Shown: positions 36,403 through 46,168, counted from the stretch's first letter. The stretch: DNA of 64,000 nt from Saccharibacillus brassicae (GCF_006542275.1 NZ_CP041217.1:1411501-1475500); one strand, 5' to 3'. The notes: generated by a model from the letters alone, not told the origin. A program made the numbers and translations.

Positions 36403-37095
36403 ATGTTCGAGAAATTGGAAAAACAAACGCTGTCCGGACGCGTCTACGCGCAGCTTGAAGCGCTGATTACGGGCGGCGAATGGGATATCGGCAGCCGCAT
36501 TCCGCGCGAAGCCGATCTGATGGAGAGCCTCGGCGTCAGCCGGAACACGCTGCGCGAAGCGATTCGCGGCCTCGTGCAGGTCGGGCTGCTGGAGACGCGT
36601 CAGGGCGACGGAACGTTCGTCACGGCCAACAGCGAGCTGAGCGCCATCCTGCACAAGCGGATGAGACGCTCTTCCGTGCTGGAAGCGCTGGAAGTCCAGC
36701 ATGCGCTGGACCGCGAAGCCGCTGCGCTCGCCTGTCGGCGGCGTACGGACGAAGACCTGGAACGGCTCGACCGCTTCGCCGCGCAGTGCCGGGAAGCGAT
36801 GAACGGCGAAGCGGAAGACCCCGACGCGTTCAAGCAGGCCGATTGGAACCTGCACCGCGCCGTCGTCGCCGCTTCGGGCAACGTCCTGCTCGCCGACCTG
36901 TACGAAAGCCTGTTCGAGAAGCTGCAAATCTCGATCACCGTCAACCGCGGCATCGCGGGCAGCCGGTACGAGGTCGGCCATCCCGAACTCATCGCCGCGA
37001 TTCGCGAACGCGACGCGGAGCGGGCGGCGCGGGCAGTCGACGACTATATTGCCCGCTTCAAAGCGCCGCACGAGCAGGAGCACAGCGAGGCGTAG
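36403..37095 (+). CDS. GntR-family regulator, FadR/FCD type
   Basis: A 230-residue regulator: winged helix (about 8-75, with SRIPREADLMESLGVSRNTLREAIRGL) and an all-helical FCD ligand domain (about 85-220) with metal-binding-type Asp/His residues (DWNLHRAVVAASGN, later EVGHPELIAAI). FCD members sense carboxylic acids. The start is ATG at 36403 with GAGGAGG five bases upstream. It lies 75 bp before an MFS gene on the same strand, its likely target. Confidence 0.9.
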   Translation: MFEKLEKQTLSGRVYAQLEALITGGEWDIGSRIPREADLMESLGVSRNTLREAIRGLVQVGLLETRQGDGTFVTANSELSAILHKRMRRSSVLEALEVQHALDREAAALACRRRTDEDLERLDRFAAQCREAMNGEAEDPDAFKQADWNLHRAVVAASGNVLLADLYESLFEKLQISITVNRGIAGSRYEVGHPELIAAIRERDAERAARAVDDYIARFKAPHEQEHSEA

Positions 37096-37170
37096 CCGGG
37101 CGGTCCGGCTGCACCGCAACGAATTCATTGGATGCCGCCCGAAGAAGGCGGCCGGAACGGAGTTAGAACC

Positions 37171-38388
37171 ATGACGACGAAAAAAACCGAAATACCGCGC
37201 ACCCAGGACGCGCCGAGCAGCGTCTATTATTTGCTGCTCGCCGGCATCCTGCTGGTCGCGGCGAATCTGCGCACGCATATCACTTCCCTCAGCCCGATCA
37301 TCGACACGATCCGCGGGGCGCTGTCGCTGTCGAACACGATGGCCGGCTTCCTGACCACGCTTCCGCTGCTGGCGTTCGCGCTGCTGTCGCCGTTCGTGGC
37401 GAAATGGGCGCGCCGCTACGGCGCCGAACGGCTGATCTTCGTCTCGCTCGTACTCATCGTGATCGGCAGTCTGTTCCGCCCGTTCGGCGGCATCGTACCG
37501 CTGATGGCGGGCACATTCCTGATCGGCCTCGCGGTCGCCGTGTTCAACGTGCTGCTGCCGAGCATCATCAAGCGGGAGTTCCCGCTCAAAGTCGGCGTGA
37601 TGACCGGCTTGTATTCGATCATGATGGGCATCTTCGCTTCGGCGGCGGCCGCGATCAGCGTGCCGATCTCGAATACCGGCATCGGCTGGCGCGGCTCGCT
37701 GCTGATCTGGACGATCCTGTCCGCGATCGGCCTGATCGTCTGGCTGCCGCAGCTGCGCCGCAATACGCGCGCCGTCAATACCGGCGCGCCCGACGTGCCG
37801 AAGCGCAGCATCTGGCGTTCGCCGCTGGCCTGGATGGTCACGGTCAACATGGGCATGCAGTCTTCCATCTATTACATCATGGTCGCCTGGATGCCGAACA
37901 TGATGCACGCCCAGCATCTGGACCCGGTCATCGGAGGCTACATGCTGTCGCTGTTCCAGATGTTGATGATTCCGATCAATTTCATCGCTCCGATCATCGC
38001 GTCCAAAGTGAAAGACCAGCGGCCGCTGATCGTCATGACCTCGGCGTTCTACGTAGTCGGCATCTTCGGCTTCCTGTATGCCAACGGTTCGCTGCCGATC
38101 ATCATCGCCGCGATCGTCTTCTTCAGCCTGTCGGGCGGCTTCTCGTTCAGCCTGATCATGATGTTCTTCTCGCTGCGGACCAAAAATGCTTCCGAAGCGG
38201 CCGACCTGTCGGGCATGGCCCAGTCCGTCGGCTATCTGCTGGCCGGCTGCGGCCCGCTGCTGTACGGCACGCTGCACGACGCCACCGGCGGCTGGCAGAT
38301 TCCGTATTACGTCATGTTCGGCATCGTTGCCGTCTACCTGCTGACCGGCCTCGGCGCGGGACGCGGCGGACGGTACGTGCACGAATGA
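37171..38388 (+). CDS. MFS transporter, CynX/NimT-like
   Basis: A 405-residue, 12-helix permease. The opening AANLRTHITSLSPII and the SIIKREFPLKVGVMTGLYS segment resemble the CynX/NimT (cyanate/2-nitroimidazole) group, with an Arg and Pro in the first helix as usual. It probably exports a small organic compound under control of the upstream GntR regulator. The start is ATG at 37171 with CGGAG eight bases upstream. Confidence 0.88.
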   Translation: MTTKKTEIPRTQDAPSSVYYLLLAGILLVAANLRTHITSLSPIIDTIRGALSLSNTMAGFLTTLPLLAFALLSPFVAKWARRYGAERLIFVSLVLIVIGSLFRPFGGIVPLMAGTFLIGLAVAVFNVLLPSIIKREFPLKVGVMTGLYSIMMGIFASAAAAISVPISNTGIGWRGSLLIWTILSAIGLIVWLPQLRRNTRAVNTGAPDVPKRSIWRSPLAWMVTVNMGMQSSIYYIMVAWMPNMMHAQHLDPVIGGYMLSLFQMLMIPINFIAPIIASKVKDQRPLIVMTSAFYVVGIFGFLYANGSLPIIIAAIVFFSLSGGFSFSLIMMFFSLRTKNASEAADLSGMAQSVGYLLAGCGPLLYGTLHDATGGWQIPYYVMFGIVAVYLLTGLGAGRGGRYVHE

Positions 38389-38477
38389 TTGTATGATTCG
38401 CGACAATCACGCACTGCGCGCGGATAGAAAGAGCGATACCGGGCGAACGGAACGATTTTGAAAAAACGGCCTGATCG

Positions 38478-38533
38478 AAAAAGAAGCGGTTCTCCGCTGC
38501 GTCCGGGGACGCGCGAAGAACCGCTTCTTTTTC
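38478..38533. terminator. Bidirectional terminator
   Basis: A long stem (AAAGAAGCGGTTCT with its complement, arms at about 38480-38493 and 38517-38530) with A- and T-runs outside; between convergent MFS and GNAT genes. Confidence 0.88.
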
Positions 38534-38604
38534 GTATATCGAACTTCTTTCTATTCGACGTCATGCTTCTATTCCGGCCGATCCGGGCAAGCGGTTCGAA
38601 CGCT

Positions 38605-39021
38605 TTATGAGATGCCTTTTTGATTTTTGTAATTGCGCCGCGTCATGCCGTTCGCCGGACGCATGCCCTGGCGGGCATAGAAACTTTCGAGTTCCGGGTC
38701 ACACATCAGGTCCACCATGTAATAAGCGTCCAACCGCTTCAGCAGCTGCCGCGCCAATTCGCGCCCGATGCCCTGGCCCTGATAAGCGGGTACGACTTCC
38801 AGCAGCGGAATGTACGCGCTGAGGACACCGTCGGAGAGCGCATTCACGAATCCTACGATCTTGCCCGTCTCTTCATCCTGCGCAAGCATCACGTAAGCCG
38901 ATCCTTGCAGCATCCGAACGAACGTGGCCGGGCTGGGCCGGTTGGGCCAACCGTCGAAAAAGCCGTCGGCAAACGAATCTTCCTTGATCGATTCCAGACT
39001 GTCGAGATACTGAATAGTCAT
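38605..39021 (-). CDS. GNAT acetyltransferase
   Basis: A 138-residue single-domain GNAT with acetyl-CoA loop VVPAYQGQGIGRELARQLL and a C-terminal ESFYARQGM motif. The start is ATG at 39021, fixed by AGGAGG seven bases upstream; the longer frame adds residues without a signal. Substrate unknown. Divergent from the Rrf2 regulator. Confidence 0.88.
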   Translation of the reverse strand: MTIQYLDSLESIKEDSFADGFFDGWPNRPSPATFVRMLQGSAYVMLAQDEETGKIVGFVNALSDGVLSAYIPLLEVVPAYQGQGIGRELARQLLKRLDAYYMVDLMCDPELESFYARQGMRPANGMTRRNYKNQKGIS

Positions 39022-39233
39022 AAAGACGCCTCCTGATTCGTGGTTTCCCCAGATTATACCACTCCGGGTCGCAATGACATAGTCCCCAAACTTCGAGCGC
39101 GTTCGCACGGCAGAAGAACATTGACGCGCTATCCCAGGCTTGCGACAATGGACAAGAGCCTTGAAGATCCCAAGCGCGACCCCAGCCGGACTTTCCGTTT
39201 GCCTTTCCATTCCATGACTAAGGATGATAAACG

Positions 39234-39656
39234 ATGAATTATTCCAAAGGCACGAACTACGCGCTGCATACGATGCTCGATCTGGCAGTACGTACGCCCG
39301 GACTCAAAGTAGGCGTGCAGGACCTGGCCGCGAAGCAGGGCGTATCCCCGACCTACCTGTCCAAAATCCTTACCAAGCTGGCCAAAGCCGGTCTGGTCGA
39401 TTCCTATTCCGGCGCCCAGGGCGGTTACTGCCTGCGGCGCGACAAGCACGATATTTCGTTTCTCGATATTATTCAGGCGATCGAAGGCAGCACGCCCCTG
39501 TTCAAAGGCTGCGATTCCAACGGTCCCGGCTGCCTGATCGATGCGGTCATGCGCGAATCCGAACGCAAAATGGACGAGCATCTGCGCACGACGACGATCG
39601 GCCGCGTGGCGGACGAGATGGCGGCAGCGGGACATGCGGTCGGGCACGCCCACTGA
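39234..39656 (+). CDS. Rrf2-family regulator
   Basis: A 140-residue Rrf2 regulator: N-terminal winged helix (YALHTMLDLA...VGVQDLAAKQGVSPTYLSKILTKL) and the family motif GAQGGYCL. Two Cys in GCDSNGPGC and another in GGYC could bind an Fe-S cluster or act as redox thiols, but the IscR triad spacing is not seen. Probably senses redox or nitrosative stress. It may control itself or the divergent GNAT gene. AAGGA is about ten bases before the ATG. Confidence 0.88.
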   Translation: MNYSKGTNYALHTMLDLAVRTPGLKVGVQDLAAKQGVSPTYLSKILTKLAKAGLVDSYSGAQGGYCLRRDKHDISFLDIIQAIEGSTPLFKGCDSNGPGCLIDAVMRESERKMDEHLRTTTIGRVADEMAAAGHAVGHAH

Positions 39657-39729
39657 CGAGGTGCCGCCGGCGGACGCGAGAAAAATAAGATCAGTTTTCG
39701 CCAAAAAAGTTGTTCCGAACGTTTGTCAC

Positions 39730-39821
39730 AAAAATCCGGTTTTCCGATCGCTGGTCGACGGATGCCGCAGCCCTTATCGCTGCGCGGCATCTGTTCGAAA
39801 AGCGCGGAGAACCGGATTTTT
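39730..39821. terminator. Large nested hairpin, probable bidirectional terminator
   Basis: Outer 12-bp arms AAAAATCCGGTT/AACCGGATTTTT (39730-39741 and 39810-39821) enclose a second stem GATGCCGC/GCGGCATC. It is larger than an ordinary terminator; it lies between the convergent Rrf2 and fusion-kinase genes. Confidence 0.65.
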
Positions 39822-39945
39822 GCCGATTTCGGGCTTGCGAATGGTGCTTCGAATAGAGCTTCGAATGGAGCTGCGAACGGAAGGATCGGGCTTGAAAACT
39901 TGCGATGACGCAAGGAGGCCGGCAAGTGCCGACTCTCCCGGCGGA

Positions 39946-41955
39946 TCAGCCTCTGACGAGGCTTGTCCAGGCGTCCAGCAGCTCGCGCACCGACGCCTGG
40001 CGATGGGAACGTTCGGGCGACACGGCGCGCAGCGCCAGGCGGTACAGTTCTTCCCCGGCTTCCCACAGTCCGGGCGAACGGTCCCGCGTGCCGCCGAGCA
40101 TGTAGAACGCCGTCGCGCCCATCGTGTAGACGTTCGTCCGGGAATCGATCGCCGCGCCCAGCTCGTATTCTTCCGCCGACATGAAGCGCGAAGAACCCCA
40201 CATGCGGCCCATTTCGTTGATATAAGGAGCCGGGCGGTACAGGTCGATATCGCAAAGCGTCATCCGGCCGGCTTCGAAATCGTACAGCATGCTGCCGTCG
40301 TAAAAATCGATCGCGACGTAGCCTTTCTCTTCCACGTGGGCGTGGAAGTCGAGAATCGTCTCCATCGCTTCGAGCCGCCGCTCGATCGGCAGGGCGCGGA
40401 AGCGGGATCGGACGGAATGCGGATCTGCGCCGCTATCGTCGCCTCGGTGCAGCGACTGCCCTTTGGCCCATTCGAACAGGATCGCGTACCCGTCCGGCGT
40501 CTCGAAGTGATCCAGCATACGCACCAGCGCCGGATGGTCCAGCGCTTCGTAGGCGTTCGCCGCTTCGCGCAGCCGCTGCACGGCGTCCGCCGGATGGCCG
40601 GCATATTCCGCCGTCTCCGCACCGGCGTATTTGATAAAGACGCGCTGGTCTTCGATCTCCAGCCCGAACGACAGGTTGCCGGAATCCTGGCGGTCCCATA
40701 CGCGGAATACGCGTCCGAACGGCGCCAGCCAGTTGAAATCGTGCAGCCGCCGCAGCACGATCGGCACGCCGTCGACCCGCTGTTCGATCAGCCCGTACAT
40801 CGGGTCCGGCGCAGCCGGCGCTCGCTGCACGCCGACGACCGTGCCCTCGACTGCCGCCGGTTCGATCACGGTGGCCGCCACGGCCGCCGGCAGCACCGGA
40901 GCGGACGGCCCCGCGCCGGAGCTGTCCCCGGCGCTCATCGGCAGCGTCACCTGCGGAATGTCCGGCTCGCCGGGCGCGGCGAACTGCCCGTAAATCTCGG
41001 ACGCCGCCGGATGTTCGGCGGCAGGCTCTGCGGCCGACTCTTCAGCCGCATCTCCCGCCGGCTCTTGAACCGGCGGAACCGGCGCCGCTTCGAAAGCGGC
41101 GTCGGACGCGGCTTCCGGCAGAGCCGATGTTTGCGCCGGCGCTTCGTAGGAAGCGACCCCTTCGGGGGCGAATCCGGCTGCAGCTTCCAGCTCAAGTTCG
41201 GCTTGGTACCCGGCTTCTAGCTCGGCTTCAAGCTCCGCTTCCAGATCCGCCCGGTGCTCGGCTTCGATCGCAAGCGCCGTATCGAGCACCGGCACGGCTT
41301 CGACAAGCTCGCCTGCCCCGGATTGTTCGCTCTCCGCCGACAAGGACAAAGCGATAAAGTCTTCCAGGCGGATCGCTTCCCCGCCCTGCCGCAGATGCAG
41401 CAGGCTCGCGTTGACGAGCCATTCGTCCCTCAGCAGCGCATAGACGCACTCGTCGCGCCATTCCCCGTCGATCGTCGGCAGATTCCGGCGAAAAAAAGCT
41501 TCCATGCGCATGCCGCACTTTTCGAGCAGAGCGCGCAGCGCCAGATTTTCGGGCGGGCACGATACCGTCACCCGATGCAGCCCCAGTTCTTCGAACGCGT
41601 GCCGGAACAGCGCCTGCGCCGCTTCGGTGCCGTACCCGCACCTTCGGTAATCCGAACGAACGCCGAAGCCGAGCAGCCCCGTCATCGGCTGAACGCCGGG
41701 ACGGGAAAACACGTGGCCGATCACCTGATCGTCCTGCAGCGACACGAGCGCGTACAGATACGGATCGGCCGTCATGTCGCGCAGCCTCTCCTCCGTATAG
41801 ATGCCTTCCGGGAACCCGTCCGCCACGCCGTCGTCCTGCAAATAAGTGAGCAGCTCGGGCCATTCTTCCTGTCCGAATCTGCGAATGAGCAGGTTCGGCG
41901 TGCGAATCAGCACGTCCTCCGTCTCTGCCGGAGCTTTTTCTTTTTCTTTCTCCAT
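39946..41955 (-). CDS. GNAT acetyltransferase fused to protein-kinase-like domain
   Basis: A 669-residue fusion. Residues about 17-175 are a RimJ/RimL-type GNAT (acetyl-CoA loop YRRCGYGTEAAQAL). Residues about 205-385 are an acidic Ala/Glu/Pro linker. Residues about 395-669 are a Ser/Thr protein-kinase-like domain: Lys442 (VFIKYAG), catalytic-loop Asp550 (AIDFYDGSML), metal Asp in CDIDLY (569-571), and an APE-like MSAEEYELG. HRD and DFG are altered, so activity is likely but of a variant type. There is no membrane segment. One protein could acetylate and phosphorylate related targets. It lies 141 bp downstream of the amidase gene. Confidence 0.85.
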   Translation of the reverse strand: MEKEKEKAPAETEDVLIRTPNLLIRRFGQEEWPELLTYLQDDGVADGFPEGIYTEERLRDMTADPYLYALVSLQDDQVIGHVFSRPGVQPMTGLLGFGVRSDYRRCGYGTEAAQALFRHAFEELGLHRVTVSCPPENLALRALLEKCGMRMEAFFRRNLPTIDGEWRDECVYALLRDEWLVNASLLHLRQGGEAIRLEDFIALSLSAESEQSGAGELVEAVPVLDTALAIEAEHRADLEAELEAELEAGYQAELELEAAAGFAPEGVASYEAPAQTSALPEAASDAAFEAAPVPPVQEPAGDAAEESAAEPAAEHPAASEIYGQFAAPGEPDIPQVTLPMSAGDSSGAGPSAPVLPAAVAATVIEPAAVEGTVVGVQRAPAAPDPMYGLIEQRVDGVPIVLRRLHDFNWLAPFGRVFRVWDRQDSGNLSFGLEIEDQRVFIKYAGAETAEYAGHPADAVQRLREAANAYEALDHPALVRMLDHFETPDGYAILFEWAKGQSLHRGDDSGADPHSVRSRFRALPIERRLEAMETILDFHAHVEEKGYVAIDFYDGSMLYDFEAGRMTLCDIDLYRPAPYINEMGRMWGSSRFMSAEEYELGAAIDSRTNVYTMGATAFYMLGGTRDRSPGLWEAGEELYRLALRAVSPERSHRQASVRELLDAWTSLVRG

Positions 41956-42096
41956 CCGCTTCCCCTCCCTGTAAATCCGGATTCCGGGCTTGTGCCGCTG
42001 TGCGCCCGACCATACCCGCTACCTTCGCCGTCCGGCCGCGTTTTCCTGCCCGGCAGGCGCACCGCTCACGGAAAGAACGCCGCTAGCTGCCGGTTC

Positions 42097-44055
42097 CTAA
42101 CGAAAAGCTTTGGGCGCTTTGCGTTTTTGGGTCGCCCGCTCGAACCGGTAAGCGATCTCGATCAGCAGCGGATCGGACATGGCCGTTCCCGACAGCAGCA
42201 GGCCGACCGGGCGTCCCGACTCGGTATAGCCGGCCGGCACGGACACGAGCGGATACCCGGCGCGCGCCGCAAGATCGGAGCCTTCGTAATCGGTGAACAG
42301 CAGCGCGTGCACCCCGTATTGCTCCAGCGCGCGGTCAATGCCTTCTTCGCCGGCGCTTCGAACGCCGTCTGCCTTGCTGGACTGGTAGACGTCGTCTTCG
42401 AGGCTGCCGCCCGCCTGCTGCGCTTCTTCCAGCAGGTTCTGCCCGTACCGCAGACGCTCTTGCGGGTTCGCGCGGTTGGCCTCGATCAGCTCCGCCAGAT
42501 CCGCCGGACCCTGACCGGGCGGCTGCGCGGCGAAGAACGCGTCGATCGCCGACTTGAACTCGCGGCGCAGCACCGTGCCGTCTCCTTCCTCTTCGGGGAT
42601 CGGCAGGTCGAGGCCGCGTTTCACTTCGATGCCCGCGGCCTGCAGGCCGGCAAGCGCCTGCTCGAACACCGCCGACGTCTCCGCATCGAGGCGCCGCGCG
42701 AATCCTTCGACGACGCCGACCTTCAATCGGCCGGTCAAGTCCATCCGGCCCGGCAGGAACGAGACCGGGCGCTGCGGCAGCAGCGTGCAGGCGTCCGCTT
42801 CGTCGCCGAACGCCATCGCTTCCAGAATCAGCGCCGCATCAAGCACCGTCCGGGCGATCGGACCGAGCGTGTCCTGCGTCAGCGACAGCGGAACGACGCC
42901 GCTGCGGCTGATCAGGCCGACCGTCGGCTTGATCCCGACGACCGAATGCGCGGCCGCCGGGCTCACGATCGAGCCCGACGTCTCCGAACCGACGGTGCCG
43001 AGCGCGAAGTTGGCCGAGACGGCCGCCGCGCTGCCGGTACTGGACCCGCCGACCGGATAGGCTCCGTACGGATTGTTCGTCTGTCCGCCGCGCGAACTGT
43101 AGCCGGACGGCATGTCGTCGGACATATAGTTCGCCCATTCCGTCATATTGACTTTGCCGAGCAGGATCGCGCCCGCGTCGCGCAGTTTGTCGACGGCAAA
43201 AGCATCCCGTTTCGCCCGGCGCCCTTCCAGCGCCAGCGAACCCGCGGAGGTCGTCATCCGGTCCGCGGTATCGATATTGTCTTTGAGCAGCAGCGGCACG
43301 CCGTACAGCGGCAGCGAACCCAGCTCGTCGAAGTTGTCGTCGAGCTGCTTGGCCAGCGCGGCGGCGTCCGGGTTCACTTCCAGCACCGCATTCAGCTTGC
43401 CGTCGAGCCGGGCAATCCGCTCCAGATAAGCTTGCGTGAGCTGAAGACACGTCCAACGGCCGCTTTGCAGCTTCTCCTTGAAGCGTTCGATCGTCAGCTC
43501 GATCAGGTCTTCGTCCGTAATCTCTTCGCGATCGTGCGCGGCGTTCGAGCTGAGCTTGTCGAGATCGGCGTTCGGCGACACGGCCGGCACTTCCTCGCTT
43601 TCCCAGATCGGCAGCCGCAGCTCGATTTGCGCGGCCGTCGAACCGGCGCGGCCGCTCATCGCGGAGCGATCGCCACTCGTATTCACGGCAGGCACGAATC
43701 CCCGATCGACAGAGACGCCGCGGTCCGAACCGGCATCCGGCTGCGCGGAATCGGAAGCGCGGCCGGACACGCCGCCCTGCCGAACGTCCACCCCGTCCGA
43801 ATCGGGACTCGAACCGGGCGCCGCCTCTTTATCCGTTTTCGATTTTTTGCGGACTTCTCCCTGCGACGTGACAAAAGCCGACACCGAAGCTTCCAGAATC
43901 TCCGCGATTTCCAGTCCTTTGGCGGGACCGGCTTCGGCCGGCGGCACGGCAATTTCGTTCTCCACGGGAATGCCCCGCGGATCGGGCTGTTTGCGTTCGA
44001 CCGGAAGACCGGCTTCCCGCCGGCCGGACTCGTTCGTCTTTTCGTGTTCGGGCAT
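42097..44055 (-). CDS. Amidase-signature hydrolase with long N-terminal extension
   Basis: A 652-residue amidase-signature enzyme. The Ser-cisSer-Lys triad is visible: Lys258 (LLLKDNI), Ser in GGSSTGSA (about 339) and nucleophile Ser362 (TSGSIVSP). Residues 1-180 are a charged, disordered-looking extension not found in ordinary amidases, which begin near residue 185. It hydrolyses an amide of unknown identity. The ATG at 44055 has AAGGA eight bases upstream; a later start could shorten the extension. No signal peptide. Confidence 0.85.
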   Translation of the reverse strand: MPEHEKTNESGRREAGLPVERKQPDPRGIPVENEIAVPPAEAGPAKGLEIAEILEASVSAFVTSQGEVRKKSKTDKEAAPGSSPDSDGVDVRQGGVSGRASDSAQPDAGSDRGVSVDRGFVPAVNTSGDRSAMSGRAGSTAAQIELRLPIWESEEVPAVSPNADLDKLSSNAAHDREEITDEDLIELTIERFKEKLQSGRWTCLQLTQAYLERIARLDGKLNAVLEVNPDAAALAKQLDDNFDELGSLPLYGVPLLLKDNIDTADRMTTSAGSLALEGRRAKRDAFAVDKLRDAGAILLGKVNMTEWANYMSDDMPSGYSSRGGQTNNPYGAYPVGGSSTGSAAAVSANFALGTVGSETSGSIVSPAAAHSVVGIKPTVGLISRSGVVPLSLTQDTLGPIARTVLDAALILEAMAFGDEADACTLLPQRPVSFLPGRMDLTGRLKVGVVEGFARRLDAETSAVFEQALAGLQAAGIEVKRGLDLPIPEEEGDGTVLRREFKSAIDAFFAAQPPGQGPADLAELIEANRANPQERLRYGQNLLEEAQQAGGSLEDDVYQSSKADGVRSAGEEGIDRALEQYGVHALLFTDYEGSDLAARAGYPLVSVPAGYTESGRPVGLLLSGTAMSDPLLIEIAYRFERATQKRKAPKAFR

Positions 44056-44306
44056 CGGCCTCATCCTTTTCGTCAAAATATCGATTCCTCTATGGCACCG
44101 AGCCGATCCGCGGCAAAGCGAATCGCTCCCTATTCCTTTGTACCCGCGGACGGGACCGATGATCGGTGTGCGCTTTTCCTCCATTATACATGAAAGCCTT
44201 CCCGACCCTGTGTGAAAAACATGTTCGGTTCGCCGGAATGCCGTTCGCATATTGAACAGTGCCTTCCGTTCCCCTATGATTAACAGCAGGAAGGAGGCGA
44301 TGCATC

Positions 44307-44927
44307 GTGGCAAGAACCAAAGCATTCGATCCCGAGGAAGTGTTGAGCCGGGCGCTCGGCATATTCGGAACGCAGGGGTACGAAGGCACTTCACTGCCGG
44401 ATCTGTTAAAAGGGTTGGGTATCGCCCGCCAAAGTCTGTACGACACGTACGGCACCAAACGGGAACTTTTTTTGGCTGCCGTCCAATTCTACATGAACCG
44501 CAAACAGGCGGACATCGTCGAACTGTTCCGGGAACCGGGCGGCGCGGAAGAACGGATCCGGCAGGCTTTCGGCGAGATCGTATCGGCCTTGTCGGACCCG
44601 CAGCAGCGGCAGGACTGCTTCATTATCAGCAGCGCGATCGAATACATGCCGCATGACGAAGAATTGAACGCCTACATGCAGGCCAACCAGCTTGACGTGG
44701 AAAAAGCTTTCTACGACCTGCTCGAACGGGGCCGCGCAGCCGGCGAACTGCGTGCCGACGCCGATCTTGAACGGCTGTCCCTTTTTCTGGCCCACGAGCG
44801 CAACGCGCTGGTGCTGACCGGCAAAATGGGTGCCGACCGGACTAAGCTTGAAGCGGTCGCGGAGACGGCTTTGTCCGTGCTGCGCTGGCAGAGGGCGGCT
44901 GGATCGGGCGCGGATCGGGCGGAGTAA
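44307..44927 (+). CDS. TetR-family regulator
   Basis: A 206-residue regulator with a TetR helix-turn-helix (GYEGTSLPDLLKGLGIARQSLYDTYGTKRELFLAAV) and a C-terminal ligand-binding helix bundle. It starts with GTG at 44307, AAGGAGG lying about nine bases upstream. It is divergent from the amidase gene (251 bp apart), which may be its target; no clear palindromic operator was found in that gap. Confidence 0.9.
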   Translation: MARTKAFDPEEVLSRALGIFGTQGYEGTSLPDLLKGLGIARQSLYDTYGTKRELFLAAVQFYMNRKQADIVELFREPGGAEERIRQAFGEIVSALSDPQQRQDCFIISSAIEYMPHDEELNAYMQANQLDVEKAFYDLLERGRAAGELRADADLERLSLFLAHERNALVLTGKMGADRTKLEAVAETALSVLRWQRAAGSGADRAE

Positions 44928-45106
44928 GCCGGCGGACGGCGGCTCGTTGCAGACGCGAAGATCCGGCCGGACCGGCGTTGAACGTGCCGCGCTTCCGGTT
45001 GGCGCACGCCTCGGGGCTCGGATGGGTTAGATTCGGTTCCGATCGCATCGATTAGATTCGGTTCGGTATGAGTCGGTTAGGTTCAGCTCCGTTTCATTCG
45101 GTTCGC

Positions 45107-45157
45107 CGAAAAGCCGCCGGTCAAATCGGGAATCCCGATTTGACCGGCGGCTTTTCG
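45107..45157. terminator. 24-bp perfect hairpin terminator
   Basis: 45107-45130 and 45134-45157 are exact inverse complements with a 3-nt loop. Between convergent TetR and NmrA-like genes; terminates both. Just before it, near 45028 and 45053, a TTAGATTCGGTTC phrase is directly repeated. Confidence 0.88.
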
Positions 45158-45259
45158 TATGGCGAAAGTTCGTGAAGTCGCAGGTCGGCGGTGCTTGGCT
45201 GACCGCCGAACGCGGCGCCTTCCTCTTTTGGAGGTCTGATTTTATTTTACGGCCCGATT

Positions 45260-46168
45260 CTACAGCTTGGTACGCCCCGCTTGATCCGGCTCTGGCTCCG
45301 AACGCAGCGAAGCCGAATTTGCCCGTATATGATCCGTCAGCGAACGCGGCTCGCGTCCGGTCACGCGGCGCACCGTATCGGTGACGCGGTCTTCGCTGCC
45401 CTCCACGCGGATTCGCGTGTCCAGACCGGCCAGAAAGGCCGCATATTCGCGCGGAAGGCCGACTGCAATCAGGTTCTGTCTCAGTTCGTCTTCCGTGATC
45501 GCGATATGCTGCACCGGCAGGCCGGTCAGTTCGCCGATCCGCTCGGCCGCTTCGCCGTAGCTCAACGCTTCCGGGCCGGTGATCACGAGTTCGTCGTTGA
45601 ACGGCTCCGGGCGCGTCAGCGCTTCGGCAGCGACCGCCGCAATGTCTTCGGCGTCGACGAACCCGACTTTGCCGGAGCCGGCCGCGGTAAAGATCCGATT
45701 CGATTCGCGAATCGTATAGGCATGCGCCGTCTCGCTAAAATTTTGCATGAAATAGGAAGGACGCAGCACGGCCCATTCCGCAGCGCCGCTGCGCAGTTCC
45801 CGGTGGATCGGTCCGAACACCGGATCGTCTGCCGACACGGAAGCGCTGGACAGCAGCACGAAGCGTCGGACAGAAGCTTCCCGCGCTTTTCGGATAAAAG
45901 GAATCATGACCTGCTCCGGGTGCAGATCGGGCGGAGCTACCAGATAGACGGCATCCATGCCCGTTAACGCAGCTTCGTAGGTCGAAGGGTCGTACCAGTC
46001 GAACACGACGCTGTCCGGTTGTCCGTCGCGGGACTGCGCCGGTCTGCGTCCGGCTTGTCGGACCGCGTGGCCTTGAAGCCTCAGCAGCCGCGCGAGGCGG
46101 GAAGACGTTTTGCCCTGCCCGCCGGTCAGCAGAATTCGAATTGGTGAAGAAGGGGAAGAAGAGGTCAT
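45260..46168 (-). CDS. NmrA-like NAD(P)-binding oxidoreductase
   Basis: A 302-residue atypical SDR protein with the dinucleotide motif LLTGGQGKTSSRLARLL and an NmrA-like layout (PSYFMQNFSE, VDAEDIAAVAAEAL). It lacks the YxxxK pair. Such proteins act as quinone/NAD(P) redox sensors or reductases. The start is ATG at 46168 with AAGGAG nine bases upstream; the longer frame has no signal. It is 133 bp after an NTF2-like gene on the same strand. Confidence 0.88.
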   Translation of the reverse strand: MTSSSPSSPIRILLTGGQGKTSSRLARLLRLQGHAVRQAGRRPAQSRDGQPDSVVFDWYDPSTYEAALTGMDAVYLVAPPDLHPEQVMIPFIRKAREASVRRFVLLSSASVSADDPVFGPIHRELRSGAAEWAVLRPSYFMQNFSETAHAYTIRESNRIFTAAGSGKVGFVDAEDIAAVAAEALTRPEPFNDELVITGPEALSYGEAAERIGELTGLPVQHIAITEDELRQNLIAVGLPREYAAFLAGLDTRIRVEGSEDRVTDTVRRVTGREPRSLTDHIRANSASLRSEPEPDQAGRTKL

